Of a stretch of 64,000 nt of DNA, positions 21,902 to 36,642 are shown one piece after another; within the stretch, counting starts at the first letter, position 1; the number at the start of each line of letters is the position of its first letter. The translations under genes and the position numbers were made by a program. Origin of the DNA: Petunia secreta (Eukaryota; Streptophyta; Magnoliopsida; Solanales; Solanaceae). The stretch lies in the NCBI GenBank assembly GCA_029990175.1, contig JARKIP010000017.1, positions 26,399,001 to 26,463,000 of the forward strand, in the 5' to 3' direction. Under the pieces are notes generated by a model, which was given only the letters and a program-made list of their open reading frames with translations, was not told the origin of the DNA and ran no database searches.

Positions 21902-24437
21902 TGACACAGCCTGAAATCCGGTTAGGTCGTGCGGGCACCCGACATCCTCCCCTAGACCCGTCGGGCGATCCCTTACCAATTAAATCAGGAAAATAAATAT
22001 AACAATTCATAAATAAAGACAGGACTAAAAAAAACATACAGATATATTGACACCTCTAAGCTGTACGAAAGAAAATTACAGCTGACTACCCAACATACTA
22101 GGTTTAGGGTTATCCAGACTAGACATCTAAGAGTACAAAGAAAACAGATACCTCTTGAAGGGAGCAAAATGCAACTGAAATAATAAACAATAAACTGGTG
22201 GCCATCCGGAATAAAGTTGGCTCACCCTGATAGCTGAAGTCGTCTTTGCTCCTGAACAACGCGGCGAACTCAATCCTGGAGTGAACCTGCCGAAACGAAA
22301 TAGATAGACAAGAAACAAACAACAAACAAGGGTGAGTCAAAAGGACTCAATAAGTGGGGCAGACTAGCCACCTCAAAGAACAGTATAGCTAGCCAGTGAG
22401 AAGAAACAGATAAACCAAATTTCTCTTATTTAAATTATAAAAAGGCGGAGCCAAATAATAACCGGAAACACGTATGAAACCATAAACTCAGCCAGGAATA
22501 CGAGCCAGAAACATATCAACAAATAAGCAATGTACGTATAACCAGAACAGTAGTTATCTACCACAAGTCTACACAATGGTATGAAAAGAAATGAAATGAG
22601 ATGAAATGAAATGAAATGAAATCTGATGCAAAGGGTCACATGTGCCAGTAATCCCATCCCGAAGCGGAATACTCCTGCATTCGAGGGGAATCTAATCTGA
22701 TAACCGACTGGAGCGGAATACTCCTGCTCCTGGGGCGGAATACTCCTGCACCCGATATAATATAAACCAGAGGCGGAATACTCCTGCACTCTCTTGGGGC
22801 GGAATATTCCTGCACCCGATATAATGTAAAGCTGAGGCAGATACTCCTGCACTCTCCTGGGGCGGAATCCTTCTACCCTCAGTATAATCCAATGGAGCGG
22901 AATACTCCTACCCTCAATATGATACAATGGAGCGGAATACTCCTGCTCCTGGGGCGGAATACTCCTGCACCCAATATGATATGCTATGTAATGCATATGA
23001 ATGACATATAATGCAATGTGATGCAATAATAACCCTTCACCGGCGCGGGACTCTCATCGACAGCCAGGGAGTAGATGCCAATTCACAGCCAGAGTACAAC
23101 GCTCAAATCCTCAATGCAATACCAACAATAGGACATAACATATAATATACAATGTAAATCCAAAGCTAAGGCGTAAGGAGTACGCCTATCGGCAGCTACA
23201 CATGTAAGGAACATGTGGTAGAAAGTTCACGAGGCCAGGTGCCTCCAAAGAAATGGATATCAACACTTACCTCGTTCCAAAGTTAACACTGCTACCCAAC
23301 AACCTCTTTATTTTTTGAATTCATTGCCAAACGATCCCACTGTATTCAATAAGCAGAAAAATATATCAAATTAGGCTAAAGGCTTCATTCCTCACATATT
23401 AGGGCAATCCAGGTAGGAACCTGATACCCTATTCGCATACGCAATACGCAGGCCAGGCCTATGTACAGTGTTTAAGGTTACATAATCAAACCCTAAATAA
23501 ATTATATTTATGTTGCCCATAACTCACTGAGTACGAATATATAATCAATTCCATTATCGGGGTCCATTTGACCCTTTAAACTATTAATTGAACTTATTAA
23601 AACGATGTCTAATATTCCAAGTTTTACCGTTAAAACATATTCAAACACACGTAATAAACTTAAATAATGCAGTAAGATCATTACCTGAATGTTTCGGGGT
23701 AAAAATTCTACTATTTTCCCGGCTCTTTTCTCATTTTCTGACATTTTTTTCCACTGCGTCATTTCATTTTTCTCTGTTTCGATTCTGTTTAATGTTGTAG
23801 TAAGAACTAAGGGATATGTATCCCTTAGTATCCACCGCCAAGCTCAACCTTCACTTTCTTTCCGTTTTGGTCTTTTTCCTTCTTCTTTTTTTTGTGTTCT
23901 TTTATTTTATTTTTTTCTTAACGAAAATAAAAACGGTGCCCTACGATATTCAAAATAATTCCAACTTTTGAATACGAGTTATAAAAAATATATGTAACAT
24001 ACTCGCAAAGGCGGATCTCAAATCGGGTTCCCGAAACTCAAGGTGCAAATTTAAATAGGAAAAAGTCAAATTATTTAACTTTCGCCATTTTAGCGGAAAC
24101 TAGCCGAACAACATCGAAATTCACTTTCGAAAGTTCATAAAAGTCAAAAATAATCATACGAACCTAACGGCGCTTTCGGATTTCGAATCGGAGCTCATTC
24201 GCCAAAACTGAACTCGAAAATCTCTTTTTAATATTTTTCGACAATAAAAACTGAAACCTTTTTCCGATGCCTACCAAACGAGGTATGATTTAGCTAAAAT
24301 TTTACAGATAAGTCTCAATGGACCTTACGAATATTTTAAAATTATCGGCACGCCAATCGGAGTCCTAACTTTCGAAACAACTGACCCAGGTCTTTTCATT
24401 CTAACCGGAATAGGAGCTCCCTGCGACGGAACGTCTG
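21902..24437 (+). mobile_element. 2.5 kb solo-LTR-like insertion in the 3' LTR
   Basis: The insertion is defined by comparing the two LTRs. It starts TGACACAGCCTGAAATCC and ends AACGTCTG, between atagg (21897-21901) and gtagg (24437-24441), a probable 4-5 bp duplication. It has no coding region; the start resembles the GC-rich start of large gypsy LTRs. The size and lack of genes fit a solo LTR, though the end is not a canonical CA. It contains the minisatellite at 22660-22985. Confidence 0.6.
22660..22985 (+). repeat. Minisatellite with core GGCGGAATACTCCTGC
   Basis: About eight to ten imperfect copies of GGCGGAATACTCCTGC, spaced by variable stretches such as ACCCGATATAATRTAA. The reading frames over it are repeat artefacts. 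Confidence 0.85.
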
Positions 24438-24977
24438 TAGGCGATCCAACAACTTTCAAAGTGACTTAACTAGAGAAGACAACTGTCGAAGGCTATTTAG
24501 TAAAATCTAAATATACTGTCTAGGTTCTTATTTTGTAAGTTGTCTAAATTGATACTAGCATTGTTTTACCTATATGCTTACATTATAAGAAATTGTATTG
24601 AGTGAACCTTTGTGAGATTACTTTGTAAAGCTAGAGTTTAGCTTTGTTGAGTGTTTAGCGTCTAGAGTGTAGCCCCTTGGTTACAGAGTTTTGTAATCTA
24701 AAATTTGCTCTTTGTGTTAGTGGATTGGTTCGAAAATCCCAGAGTGTGGGTCGTGGTTTTTCTCCCTTGAGCAAGGAGTTTTCCACGTAAAAACACCGTG
24801 TCCTTGAGTTTGCTATTTGTGTGTGTTGTGGTGTTTGCAGAGGAAAACTGTTGAGTCAAGAACAAGGTTCTTGCCGGTAAGAATCTGGTTCTCGGGAAAA
24901 AATGGTACACTATTCAAATCCCCCCCCCCCCCCTCCCTCCCCTTCTAGTGTCAATAGGAGGTGCTTAGATTATAACA

Positions 24978-25207
24978 AGGATATAAATATCCTAGAAAAT
25001 AAATAATCTCTGAAAGTTTTATTGATCTAAAATTTATTCTCTGCACCACAATTTATAATAGAGGTAGCACCCTTATTCATAATAATAAACAAAGTCTACT
25101 TTAATTTTAACTAGAAAATCTATTCTAATATGGTATTCCCTAAAAACCTTTCTAGACATGAATTATATAAACTAGGTAATAATATCAACTTTGAATTATT
25201 TTCAACA
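24978..25207 (-). mobile_element. TRIM-like element, 5' LTR (other side of the nest)
   Basis: Matches the LTR at 11161-11404. On the minus strand it starts at 25207 with TGTTGAAAATAATTC and is cut at the copia insertion. It is followed on the right by gctca, the second copy of the outer target duplication. Confidence 0.85.
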
Positions 25208-28160
<2,953 letters not shown>

Positions 28161-30054
28161 AGGGTGTCACAAATCGAACCAAATCGAAAAAATCGATCGA
28201 ACTGATTTTTTTTTTTAAATTCGATTTTCAGTTTTTCAATTTTTGGTTTGAGTTTGATTTTATATTTTAAAATTTTTCGGTTTTACGGTTTGGTTTTGGT
28301 TTAGTGTGGCACAAACCGAACCAAACCGAAAAATCAAATTTTATATATATATATATATATATAAATTTCACAACTTTTCTTATATAGTAGTCCAGGCTAC
28401 CAGGCCTAAATTTTACAATTTTTTTTTTTATAAATTTAACTAATTGTTTCTTCTTGAAGCAGCTCACTGTCATCGTTTCTTAGGAAGACGGAGATAAGAA
28501 GCCTAAATAAAGTCAAGTTCGATGGTCATGTCATATTAGTTTGCACCAGTACTTAATATCATGGATCTAACTCATCTAAGTGTTTAATATTTAGTTTGCG
28601 CCTGTACTTACCAAGTTCGATTGTCATGTCATTAATCTGAACTACTGCAAGATATGTTAAGCTAAATTATTTTTATTTTCAACTACTAACTTTGGTTTTC
28701 TGTTGTACCTATTCTTCTTCGTACAGACAATTGAAAAACACTGATTTCACTACTAAAAATAAAGCTTATTCCGAGGGAGTATTTGGCGAGGGAGTTCCCA
28801 AGCCAAAAAATGGAGAAGGACTTCCCTCACCAAACACCTACTTTCTCTCGCCAATAGTAAAAAATAAAAAAAAATTTGTTATTGGAGAGGGAATTCCCTA
28901 GCCAGTCCAAAAAATTTTAAATTTCTCTCTCTTACACTGCTTGGGAATTCCCTCACCAAAATTATAAAAAAATAATAATAATGGCTTGGGAGTTCCCTCG
29001 CCAAGGAAAGCAGAAAATTTTCTCTTTCCTGATTGGCTTGGGAATTTCCTCGCCAATAAAAATACTGCTGACGTGTCAGGGTGTTTTGCTAGGGAATTCC
29101 TTAGTAGTGTTGTAAATAAAAATTATACTCCTTTCACAGAACAAATCGCATACGCTACACGGAACTCATCCCAAAAAAAAAAACAAAATCCCCTTCTCTC
29201 CCATCACTGCCTCTGCCCCGTCCGTCTCCACCGGCGACTCCACCGCCAAGGAAAAGCAGAAAATTTTCTCTTTCCTGATTGACTTGGGAATTCCCTCGCC
29301 AATAAAAATACTGCAGACGTGTCAGGGTGTTTTGCTAGGGAATTCCTTAGTAGTGTTGTAAATAAAACTTATACTCCTTTCACAGAACAAATCGCATACG
29401 CTACACACAACTCATCCCAAACAAAACAAAATCCCCTTCTCTCCCATCACTGCCTCTGCCTCGTCCGTCTCCACCGGCGACTCCACCGGCAACTCCACTT
29501 TTTCTTCTCGTCCAACCCATTACAAGCCGTCCCCATTAAGGTAAATATTTGTATTAAACTTTTCTTATACCTTATGATTTTTATTGTTAGGAACCCACAA
29601 ATAAATTAGTTTTAACATAAAATAGTAAAATTTTATTGTGGATGAATGCTTGGAAATTATTTATCCTAACTTTGATTTGAGAAAGAATTATAATTAGGAA
29701 GTTATTGTAATTATAAAATAATTTGGAAATACATGTTTAGCCTTAGTTGAATGATATCCCTTAGAAAATAATTTAGAAATACTTGTTTAGCCTTAGTTTA
29801 GCCTTAGAAAATAATTTGGAAATATTTGTTAAGCCTTAGAAAATTATTGAATAATTTTTATTATTATTATCCCTCAAATTTGAATGATATGGAAACAATT
29901 GTAATTGAAAAATTCATTTGTGCATAATGATGGTTGGTTAGTGAACAAGGGAAGATTTAATTAGCAAAATTAATAAAATTTAAAAACAACTAGTGTACAA
30001 GTGATATATTTTATTGGCTTATTCTAAATATATTTATTTATAACCTTTGTGTAG

Positions 30055-31290
30055 ATGGAATCTGGTGAAAATCGTAGTTGGATGTATAATAGATTTTATG
30101 AAAGTATGGGTTTGCGGAAATCATTCGTAGATGGGGTTGAGCGCTTTATTTCTAAAGCTAAATTGCTCCCGGAATATATGAGAGAGGATAAATGTCCTTG
30201 TTTGAAATGCAAGTGTAGCAACGTGCAACGAATAGATGTCGTTGTTCTACATCTTTATAAAAAAAGATTTATGCCCAATTATTTCGTGTGGACTGCACAT
30301 GGAGAGTCTAACTCTAGTGTCGATGAGGTCAACAATCAAAATGAATATGTAGGGGTTAGCGGTGCATATGTCGGGTATAACTATCGTATGCATGATATGA
30401 TAAATGATGCATGTGGGATGTACCAAGGGGAACCATCTCAACCTACTTGTGAAGAGTTACCAAATGATGAGGCGAAGTTTTTTTACGAACAGTTGGAAGA
30501 AGCTAGTCGTCCATTTTACGAGGGGGCGGCCCTTTCTAAGTTGTCCGTTGCAGTTAGGTTGCTTAGTATAAAATCAGATTATAATATATCTCAAGGAGGC
30601 ATGCATGGATGAGATCATTGGACTGTTGAATGAACTAAATCTAAGTAACTTGGCGCTGCCTACCTCGTACTACGATTCAAAAAAATTGATTTCATTTTAG
30701 GGCTATTTTCAGAAAGAATTCATTGTTGTAAGAAGGGTTGCATGTTATTCTATAAGGAATATGTGAGCTTTGAATTTTGTAAATTTTGTGGTGAAGCTCG
30801 TTATAAGCCGGTCAGAAATGCTAAACAGAAAAAGATCCCTGTTAAAGCGATGCATTACCTACCTCTTATACCAATGTTGAAGAGGTTGTATGCGTCAATG
30901 AGCTCTGCTCCTCATATGAGATGGCATCATGAACGTGCAAACCAACCTGGTATTCTATGTCACCTATCTGATGGCGAAGCATGGAAGCATTTTGATAGGG
31001 TTTATCCTGGATTTGGTAGCGAACCTAGAAACATCTGGTTGAGTTTAAGTTATGATGGGTTCACTCCATTTGCTATCTCTGCAGCCCTGTATTCTTGCTG
31101 GCCTGTATTTTTCACACCGTATAATCTACCTCCAGAAATGTGTATGACAAGTCCATATATTTTTCTGACTTGCATTATCCCTGGTCCTAGTAACCTAAAA
31201 AGCTCGATTGATGTATCCAAATGTGTGGACATGACAGAAGGTAAGCTAATCGGCGAAGGGTGGCTCACTGCATACTTGTGGCTCAGTTAG
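30055..31290 (+). pseudogene. CACTA transposase remnant (Transpos_assoc + TNP2 domains)
   Basis: 30055-30612 encodes 185 residues. The N-terminus has the CACTA transposase-associated domain (SWMYNRFYESMGLRKSFVDG, then CPCLKCKCSN and HLYKKRFMPNYFVWTAHGES). A linker with MHDMINDA leads into TNP2. A frameshift near 30605 moves the frame, and 30742-31290 continues with the zinc-like CKFCGEARYKP, then MRWHHERANQPGILCHLSDG and SYDGFTPFAISAALYSCWPV. After IIPGPSNLKSSIDV the remaining TNP2 part, including later catalytic residues, is missing, so an internal deletion is likely. The enzyme cannot be active. Confidence 0.85.
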
Positions 31291-31394
31291 TTTGGCAACT
31301 CATCGAGCTAGATATGTAAGTCTTTACGAAATTAATCCAATTATAAACTAATTAAAAGTCATGTTTAAGTTTTCATATTCCATTTGCATTGTGT

Positions 31395-32017
31395 AGGAAG
31401 CGGAACACGGGCCGGTAAGTGATATTGAATTTTACCGGCTGTTCCATAATGTATATGATGACAGTGGAAATCCAGTCAGATGGGTCGAGCCACTTGCCCA
31501 ACAGCTAGATGTAAGTATTCCTAATATTTTTTGAATTATTTATCACAACTGTTAAAGTAATTGTTGTAAATTATATATTTTGTTATAGGAAAATTATAAA
31601 GCTGCTTATGAACGATGGGCTGAAAGCTAAGGATCGGGGGTACAAGAAGGTGCAACTAAACCTACCCCGGACGAAGAGGCTGCAATGTTCGTGGAGGCCG
31701 CTGGTGGCTACACCAATAAAAACAGAGCCTATGGTCTTGGTCCTTCGCGTTACAAGAAGCCGTCAAGAATAGGTATTATTAATGCTTATGCATCTTTTTC
31801 TTCTTCTTCCGCTGCTACAGAAAATGTGGATCCAGTTTTGCAAGCTAAATTCGATGACATGGAGAAAAGGCTAGCGGAACAAGATAAGGAACGTGAAGAG
31901 ATAGAGAAAAGGCTAGCGGAACAGGAAAAGGAACGTGAAGAGATAGAGAAAAAGCTATCTGAACAGATCTTGAACGCCAAGCTTACCGTAAAAAGATGGA
32001 AAAATTGGAGTCCTTGA
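31395..32017 (+). pseudogene. CACTA accessory protein remnant (Transposase_24/En-Spm type)
   Basis: Pieces at 31397-31512, 31590-31630 and 31685-32017 read like exons with GT-AG borders between them: FYRLFHNVYDDSG, then ENYKAAYERWAES, then PDEEAAMFVEAAGGYTNKNR and a K/E coiled coil of a 12-residue repeat (EKRLAEQ.KEREEI). A TAA near 31628 breaks the frame. The family is the plant Ptta/En/Spm C-terminal protein; it binds element ends together with the main transposase. Confidence 0.7.
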
Positions 32018-32966
32018 TAGCAAAATATATTATGGGAAGGGGAAATGAAAATGATTCTCGGTAGTTTTTTTTCTGTCGAATTAAACTTGAAAGTGGGACG
32101 TATTTAGAATTGTTTATAAGTACTGTAGTGTTTTATTTGTTTGTATTAGTTGGTATGAAACAAGTGCGTAAACTTGTTTAATTGTCGGGATATAGTTTTA
32201 TTAGTATGTTAGACATGTTGTGGTATTTATAATGTGAATCGTTTTGGTGTTTTGGTGCTTCTAATCTGCGCAGGTATATATATGTTGTTGTTGTTGCTGT
32301 CTGCTTTGTATTGTTACTGATTTTTGTGTTTCAGGTACACTATACTTGGCGAGGGGATTCCCTAGCCAAGTGCAATAGTAAAAATATTTTTATTGTATAC
32401 TGAGAGGGAATTCCATAGTGAATTAAAAATAGATAATTTTTATACTTGGAGAGAGAATTCCCTAGCCAATAGTGCGTAAAAAAAATATTTTTTTATAGCT
32501 GGAGAGAGAATTCCCTAGCTAAAGTGTAGTCAAATTTTTTCTCTCTCCTGCGTTTGGCGAGGAAAACCTTTGCAGAATAAAACTGACACAATATACAAAA
32601 TTGGGCCTACACTACAGCTTGCTAAGCCTTTCCCTCGCCAAAAATGCTCTCTTACGAGCCGAATTCCGAGGGACCTGTTGCTAGGGACTTCCCTCTCCAT
32701 TACGCGTTTGGAGAGGGAAGTCTCTCGCCGATATCCCTCGTTAAACGCGTGATTTTTAGTAGTATTTTTCCATATTAGTTTATATGTGGAAACCGAACTA
32801 CTAAATCGAACTAAATCGATTTAAACCGAACCGAATTTTTAAAAACCGAACCAAGCTGAATAATTTTCGGTTTGGTTTAAGTTCCTAATATTATCAAACC
32901 GAAAATCAAAAAATCAAATCGAAATGATTAAACCGAACCAAATCGAACCGACCGAACGCCCACTCC

Positions 32967-33720
32967 AAATAGCACTTTGCACCCGTAATTTATATTTCAT
33001 TTTATATTTTGCGCTATACGCTGCATATTTTAACGATTTACACCTTTACTTTCTCATTTCCTTGCAAAATTATCAATGCACTATTTTTTTTATAACTTTT
33101 CATGAGGGCAAAATAAAAAATACAAAAAGAATTACAAAAAATAATTCCTTTTCAATTATTTTACTGTGAAATTGAGTCGTATGTTTTTCTTTTTTACCCC
33201 AGAATAACCTTAATCCATTTTTCTATACATTTAAAAATAAGTAAACAACTTTTAAAATCACTTTCGAAGGTCCTATATGGAGTATCCATCTGCTTATATG
33301 CATGAAGATTGATACTCCAATTTTTCAACTTACACGCTAAAAAGCTCTAATAGGAGTAGTACTACATATGACCCAAAAAAAAACAATAAAAAGTTTGATT
33401 AATATATCTCTACCAAAAAAAAAAACAATAAGGAATAAATTATTTGGATTTTTATTTTTTTTATTTTCTATATCGCCCTCATGAAAAGTTAAAAAAGATA
33501 ATGTATTCATTATTTTGCAAGGAAAAAGGTTGAGATGTAAATGTTAAAACAAATGTGGTTATGGTGTAAAATACAAAATGAGATATAGATTACGGGTACA
33601 GAATATTAAGGACCGTGTTGAACTGAACTCCAAATTTAGTAAAGACTTGTTTATATCATGTATTATCAACCAAATACAAACATGTAATGATTGTGCATAT
33701 TCATAATAAAACTAGTAGTA
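32967..33720. other. Intergenic, no gene recognised
   Basis: AT-rich; poly-A runs at 33380-33425. One self-complementary pair is visible: CTTTTCATGAGGGCAAAATA near 33095 and its complement near 33475, possibly a decayed inverted-repeat element. Confidence 0.4.
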
Positions 33721-34060
33721 CCAAATGTAGAACAATTAAAAGGTTGACAATAATGAAAGATAACATCAAACCATCCTCATGCGACTTTAAATTCTTAGAA
33801 GAAAAAAAGATCATGTGACTGCAACTAACTAATTCCAGTTTTCTGTCACTATACTCAAACGTTCAGTCTACTTTTTTATTTCCCTCTATCCTAAGTTCCA
33901 TGCATGCATATAATTGTGCATGTCAAAGTTCAACCATTTGCATGCTACCTAATATATTGAACCAAGTCATAAAAATATTGCAGATATATATAAGCAGACA
34001 ATTCAACAAAGTTCATACTGCTAGACAATACTTGAGTCTGAATAATAAAATTAACATTAC
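33720..34060. repeat. Duplicated unidentified locus, copy 4 (uninterrupted)
   Basis: Matches 11030-11160 joined to 25208-25410. It shows the state of that locus before the TRIM and copia insertions and confirms where they landed. Confidence 0.75.
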
Positions 34061-34208
34061 AGCACACATCAAATGTTTGATCAGAGCAAAGCAAATTAAA
34101 GGAAAATTATAGCAAGCACCAAATTAAAGTTTAAGTTTCTCTTTTAGTACTCTGATCCTGAAAACTGGAATTATATATAGTAAATAAAATAAAGCGTTCA
34201 AATGTTGT

Positions 34209-35054
34209 TTACTCGTCCGCTGGTGGTGGTAAATTCAGATCAGGTAACTGGTATTCTCTCCCTTGTTCAGCCACATTGAGATCAGGGAGTGCGTTGTGCC
34301 CTTCAGGTGGTACTTCTCCTTCTTCAAGATCACCACCGCCAGCATTATTAACAACTTCCTCTTGTGGTGGTGGTGGTGGTTCCATTTGCACTTGAAGATC
34401 AGCAAATTCCTCCCGGTTAAAAACAGGAGGAGGATATGCACCTTTCCATCCACGATCAGGATGAGAATTCATGTGTCCAAATAATGCTTTGACCGAATGA
34501 AATTCACGTCCACACATAACACATTGATTGTTGTTGTTCTCGGGCTGAGGAGGACGAATGTTCTGAAGAGGAGGATTTGGGGGTGGTGGAGGCAGGACGT
34601 TTTGAGGAGGATGATTCGCGGGTGGTAGGGGCACAACCACCACCCGCGGCTGAGGAGGCCGAACGTTCTGAGGAGGATGATTCGCGGGTGGTAGGGGCAC
34701 AACCACCACCCGCGGCTGAGGAGGCCGAACGTTCAGTGGAGGATGATTCAAGGGTGGTAGGGGTACAGCCACCAGCGGAGGCACGTTTGGCCTCACGCTT
34801 CTGGATCCTTCGCCTGCGGCCAACATGCTTACTCGCTTTCTTGGAGGAGTAACAACATTGGCCGCAATGCTAGCACTGGAATTTCCAGTGCTAGTGGTGG
34901 ATTCCACTACTGGAGTCCCACTAATAGGATTTTGTGAAACAGGAGGATTGACGGGAGGAGGAGGGGCGGGAGTGGATTGAGACTTCTCTGAGACACCCTT
35001 ATCCTTGCCGCCACCCTTATCCCCGCTCCCACCAGTGTTCTTCATTTTCAACAC
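34209..35054 (-). CDS. C2H2 zinc-finger protein with proline-rich repeats and two EAR motifs
   Basis: 281 codons in one exon, minus strand; a second ATG at codon 4 is an alternative start. Residues 1-60 are Gly/Lys/Ser/Pro-rich. Residues 70-75 (PPRKRV) look like a nuclear localisation signal. Residues 107-150 hold a 22-residue tandem repeat (core RPPQPRVVVVPLPPANHPPQ). One finger lies at 178-198: C178, C181, H194, H198 (C-x2-C-x12-H-x3-H), with KALFGHM where plant fingers normally have QALGGH. The C-terminus has LPDLNV (256-261) and LPDLNLPP (270-277), EAR-type motifs known to recruit TOPLESS co-repressors. Likely a nuclear transcriptional repressor. A TATA-like box lies about 52 bp upstream. 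The changed finger motif may alter DNA binding. Confidence 0.85.
   Translation of the reverse strand: MLKMKNTGGSGDKGGGKDKGVSEKSQSTPAPPPPVNPPVSQNPISGTPVVESTTSTGNSSASIAANVVTPPRKRVSMLAAGEGSRSVRPNVPPLVAVPLPPLNHPPLNVRPPQPRVVVVPLPPANHPPQNVRPPQPRVVVVPLPPANHPPQNVLPPPPPNPPLQNIRPPQPENNNNQCVMCGREFHSVKALFGHMNSHPDRGWKGAYPPPVFNREEFADLQVQMEPPPPPQEEVVNNAGGGDLEEGEVPPEGHNALPDLNVAEQGREYQLPDLNLPPPADE
34580..34740 (-). repeat. 66-bp coding minisatellite
   Basis: Two nearly perfect 66-bp units plus diverged flanking units within the zinc-finger gene encode the 22-residue proline/valine repeat. The unit is a multiple of three, so copy-number change keeps the frame. Confidence 0.85.
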
Positions 35055-35105
35055 GAAAGAAAAAGAATGAAGAGATTTTTCAGATGAAGGGAAGAAAAGG
35101 TTGGT

Positions 35106-35113
35106 GATATATA
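35106..35113 (-). promoter_or_regulatory. TATA-like box of the zinc-finger gene
   Basis: TTATATAT on the minus strand, about 52 bp before the ATG at 35054. Position is reasonable for a core promoter with a short leader. Confidence 0.5.
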
Positions 35114-35119
35114 AGGGAA

Positions 35120-36395
35120 GAAAAACGTGATCTAGTGATAGATTTTATAGTGAAGGGAATATTTGAATATGCCAGTTACTCGTTATGTTGGTTCAGAAGA
35201 GGTGTTTACAAAAATTTAAAAACTTTTGAGTAACTTCATATATTTTAATTCAAATCAAAAATCAAAAAAAGAAAAACTTTCATTGACTAGCACTTCTGGA
35301 TTATGTCAATCACATGTAATATTACGCAACTTTGACTTGAAAATGGGTTGAAACAAAAAGGAATGACTAATTTGTTATAACTAATTAGATGAGGATGAAA
35401 TATTTTAGTTAGTGAAATTCTCTTTTGAATTTTCATAGGTTAGTGAAATTTTCCAGGTATCTAAAATGAAGAAAATATTATTGAGTTTCCAAAACTATCA
35501 CCATTTGGTAGATTCGCTTTTCGTTTATTTATGCAAATTAAGAAAAATTAAAGTTAACAAACCACCTTTTGTACGTATGTTAAACTTTTTGTTTTGTTGT
35601 CTTTCTAATGAAATCGAGGTAAAGTTTATGGCATATCTATTCTGTTTGTTTGCTGTGACCAAGCAGAATATATAAAAGGTCCACTAAAATGACTTTAAAA
35701 CGATCTATTACATTTGAAAAAAAAATAATATAGTTTAATCCTTTCTCTTTAACGAAATGAAGGAATTTCTGAAGTGTTCATGTTGCTTACTTGAGCAGAG
35801 ACTATGATACGGTTTTAAACTATATTCACCCCCCGTTTAATTAATTAAATGTCCAACTATTCGTGTAATTTAAACAATCTATAACATATACAAAAAACTA
35901 ATGTTTACCCTATTCATACAATGCAAATTCCACTGACAAAGTGGATTCAATTGAATTCCTTTAATGCACTTAACTACATCACTGCATGCACTATATTATT
36001 CGGATATCTCAACTTAGCAAAGCGAAAAGGAAATGCTCCAGCGAAACTCCAGCAAAACGGATAATAAATTATATTACACCAAGCAACTTATGGGATTGAT
36101 CTTAATATCGTATGTACAATGAAGTATTTTTTTGTCAACCAATCTCCGTTTTAGCCTGATGGAAAAGGCAATGGGGTGGGGTGGGGGGGGGGGGGATGAG
36201 ATGAGAGTTCGTTCTAAAAATCAAACTCAAAAATATTTATTTCTATCCAATATTTGATGCTCCATTCTTTTTTCTTTTTTTTCATATCAACAATTTCATA
36301 TTGATGCTCCATTCTTTTTTCTATTTTGTTTTTCACATCAACAATTTCATCGCTCCCCCAACCAAAAGCTAGAGTCGTAGAAAAGAGAATACACA
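35120..36395. other. Intergenic between zinc-finger and ubiquilin genes
   Basis: AT-rich, no supported gene. A G-rich run lies at 36177-36197. A short direct repeat (GATGCTCCATTCTTTTTTCT) occurs at 36255 and 36303 downstream of the ubiquilin stop. Confidence 0.45.
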
Positions 36396-36399
36396 TACA

Positions 36400-36590
36400 C
36401 TACTGTCCAATGTTTCCTAAAAGTCGCTCTACTGCAGCGTGCACATTGCCTGCAGTGGCGATAAGTGCCCTGATATTTTCTTGAGTGTCGAAGAAACCCA
36501 TTTCTTGTAACTGGGTTAGCTGAGTGGCGTATAATTCCTCCGGAGGCACTACAACAAGACATCAACAGTGAAGTGAGCTATCAGTTACGT

Positions 36591-36642
<52 letters not shown>

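Larger units (their letters stand above)
11900..24977 (+). mobile_element. Sirevirus-like Ty1/copia retrotransposon (13 kb, with nested insertion)
   Basis: Starts TGTTGAGGTAAATG and ends TTATAACA, flanked by the perfect 5-bp duplication AGGAT (11895-11899 and 24978-24982). Order: 5' LTR, primer-binding site, gag, protease, integrase, RT, RNase H, then about 3 kb with an env-like frame, polypurine tract, and 3' LTR. Integrase before RT is the copia order, and the long region after RNase H with an env-like frame is typical of the Sirevirus/Maximus lineage (lineage is inference). Every gene has stops or frameshifts. The 3' LTR is split by a 2.5 kb insertion at 21902-24437. Confidence 0.9.
21521..24977 (+). 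repeat. 3' LTR of the Sirevirus-like element, interrupted
   Basis: 21521-21901 and 24438-24977 together equal the 5' LTR at 11900-12762. The break falls in the shared stretch that reads CATACACAGGCGATCC in the 5' LTR. 24920-24945 has a long C run not present at the same length in the 5' LTR. Confidence 0.85.
28748..32764 (+). mobile_element. CACTA (En/Spm) transposon with TNP2-type remnants
   Basis: Starts CACTACTAAAAA and ends TTTTTAGTAGTA; the last base is A where G is expected. It is flanked by ttt on both sides (28745-28747 and 32765-32767), a 3-bp target duplication. Subterminal arrays of GGAATTCCCTCGCCAA and relatives occupy 28770-29340 and 32340-32750. These resemble the arrays of the smaller element at 2685-4300, so the two may share a transposase. 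A 250-bp tandem duplication (28998-29248 / 29249-29500) enlarges the 5' side. Confidence 0.88.
28164..32966. mobile_element. hAT-like AAACCGAACC-rich MITE, split by a CACTA element
   Basis: 28164-28335 and 32783-32966 are full of ACCGAACCAAA and its complement. The right end, read on the minus strand, starts GGAGTGGGCGTTCGGTCGG, and the left end starts TAGGGTGTCACAAATCGAACC. This resembles the plant hAT-type MITEs that begin AGGGGTGGGCGTTCGG. No clean 8-bp duplication was found, so boundaries are approximate. Confidence 0.5.

Noticed and set aside
22430..23026. 198-codon minus-strand reading frame
   Set aside because: It crosses the GGCGGAATACTCC minisatellite; its repeats of SIPPQEQEYSAP come from the DNA repeat and it lies inside a non-coding insertion.
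34577..34852. Plus-strand frame opposite the zinc-finger gene
   Set aside because: Antisense shadow of the proline-rich repeat; the minus-strand frame has the recognisable finger and EAR motifs.
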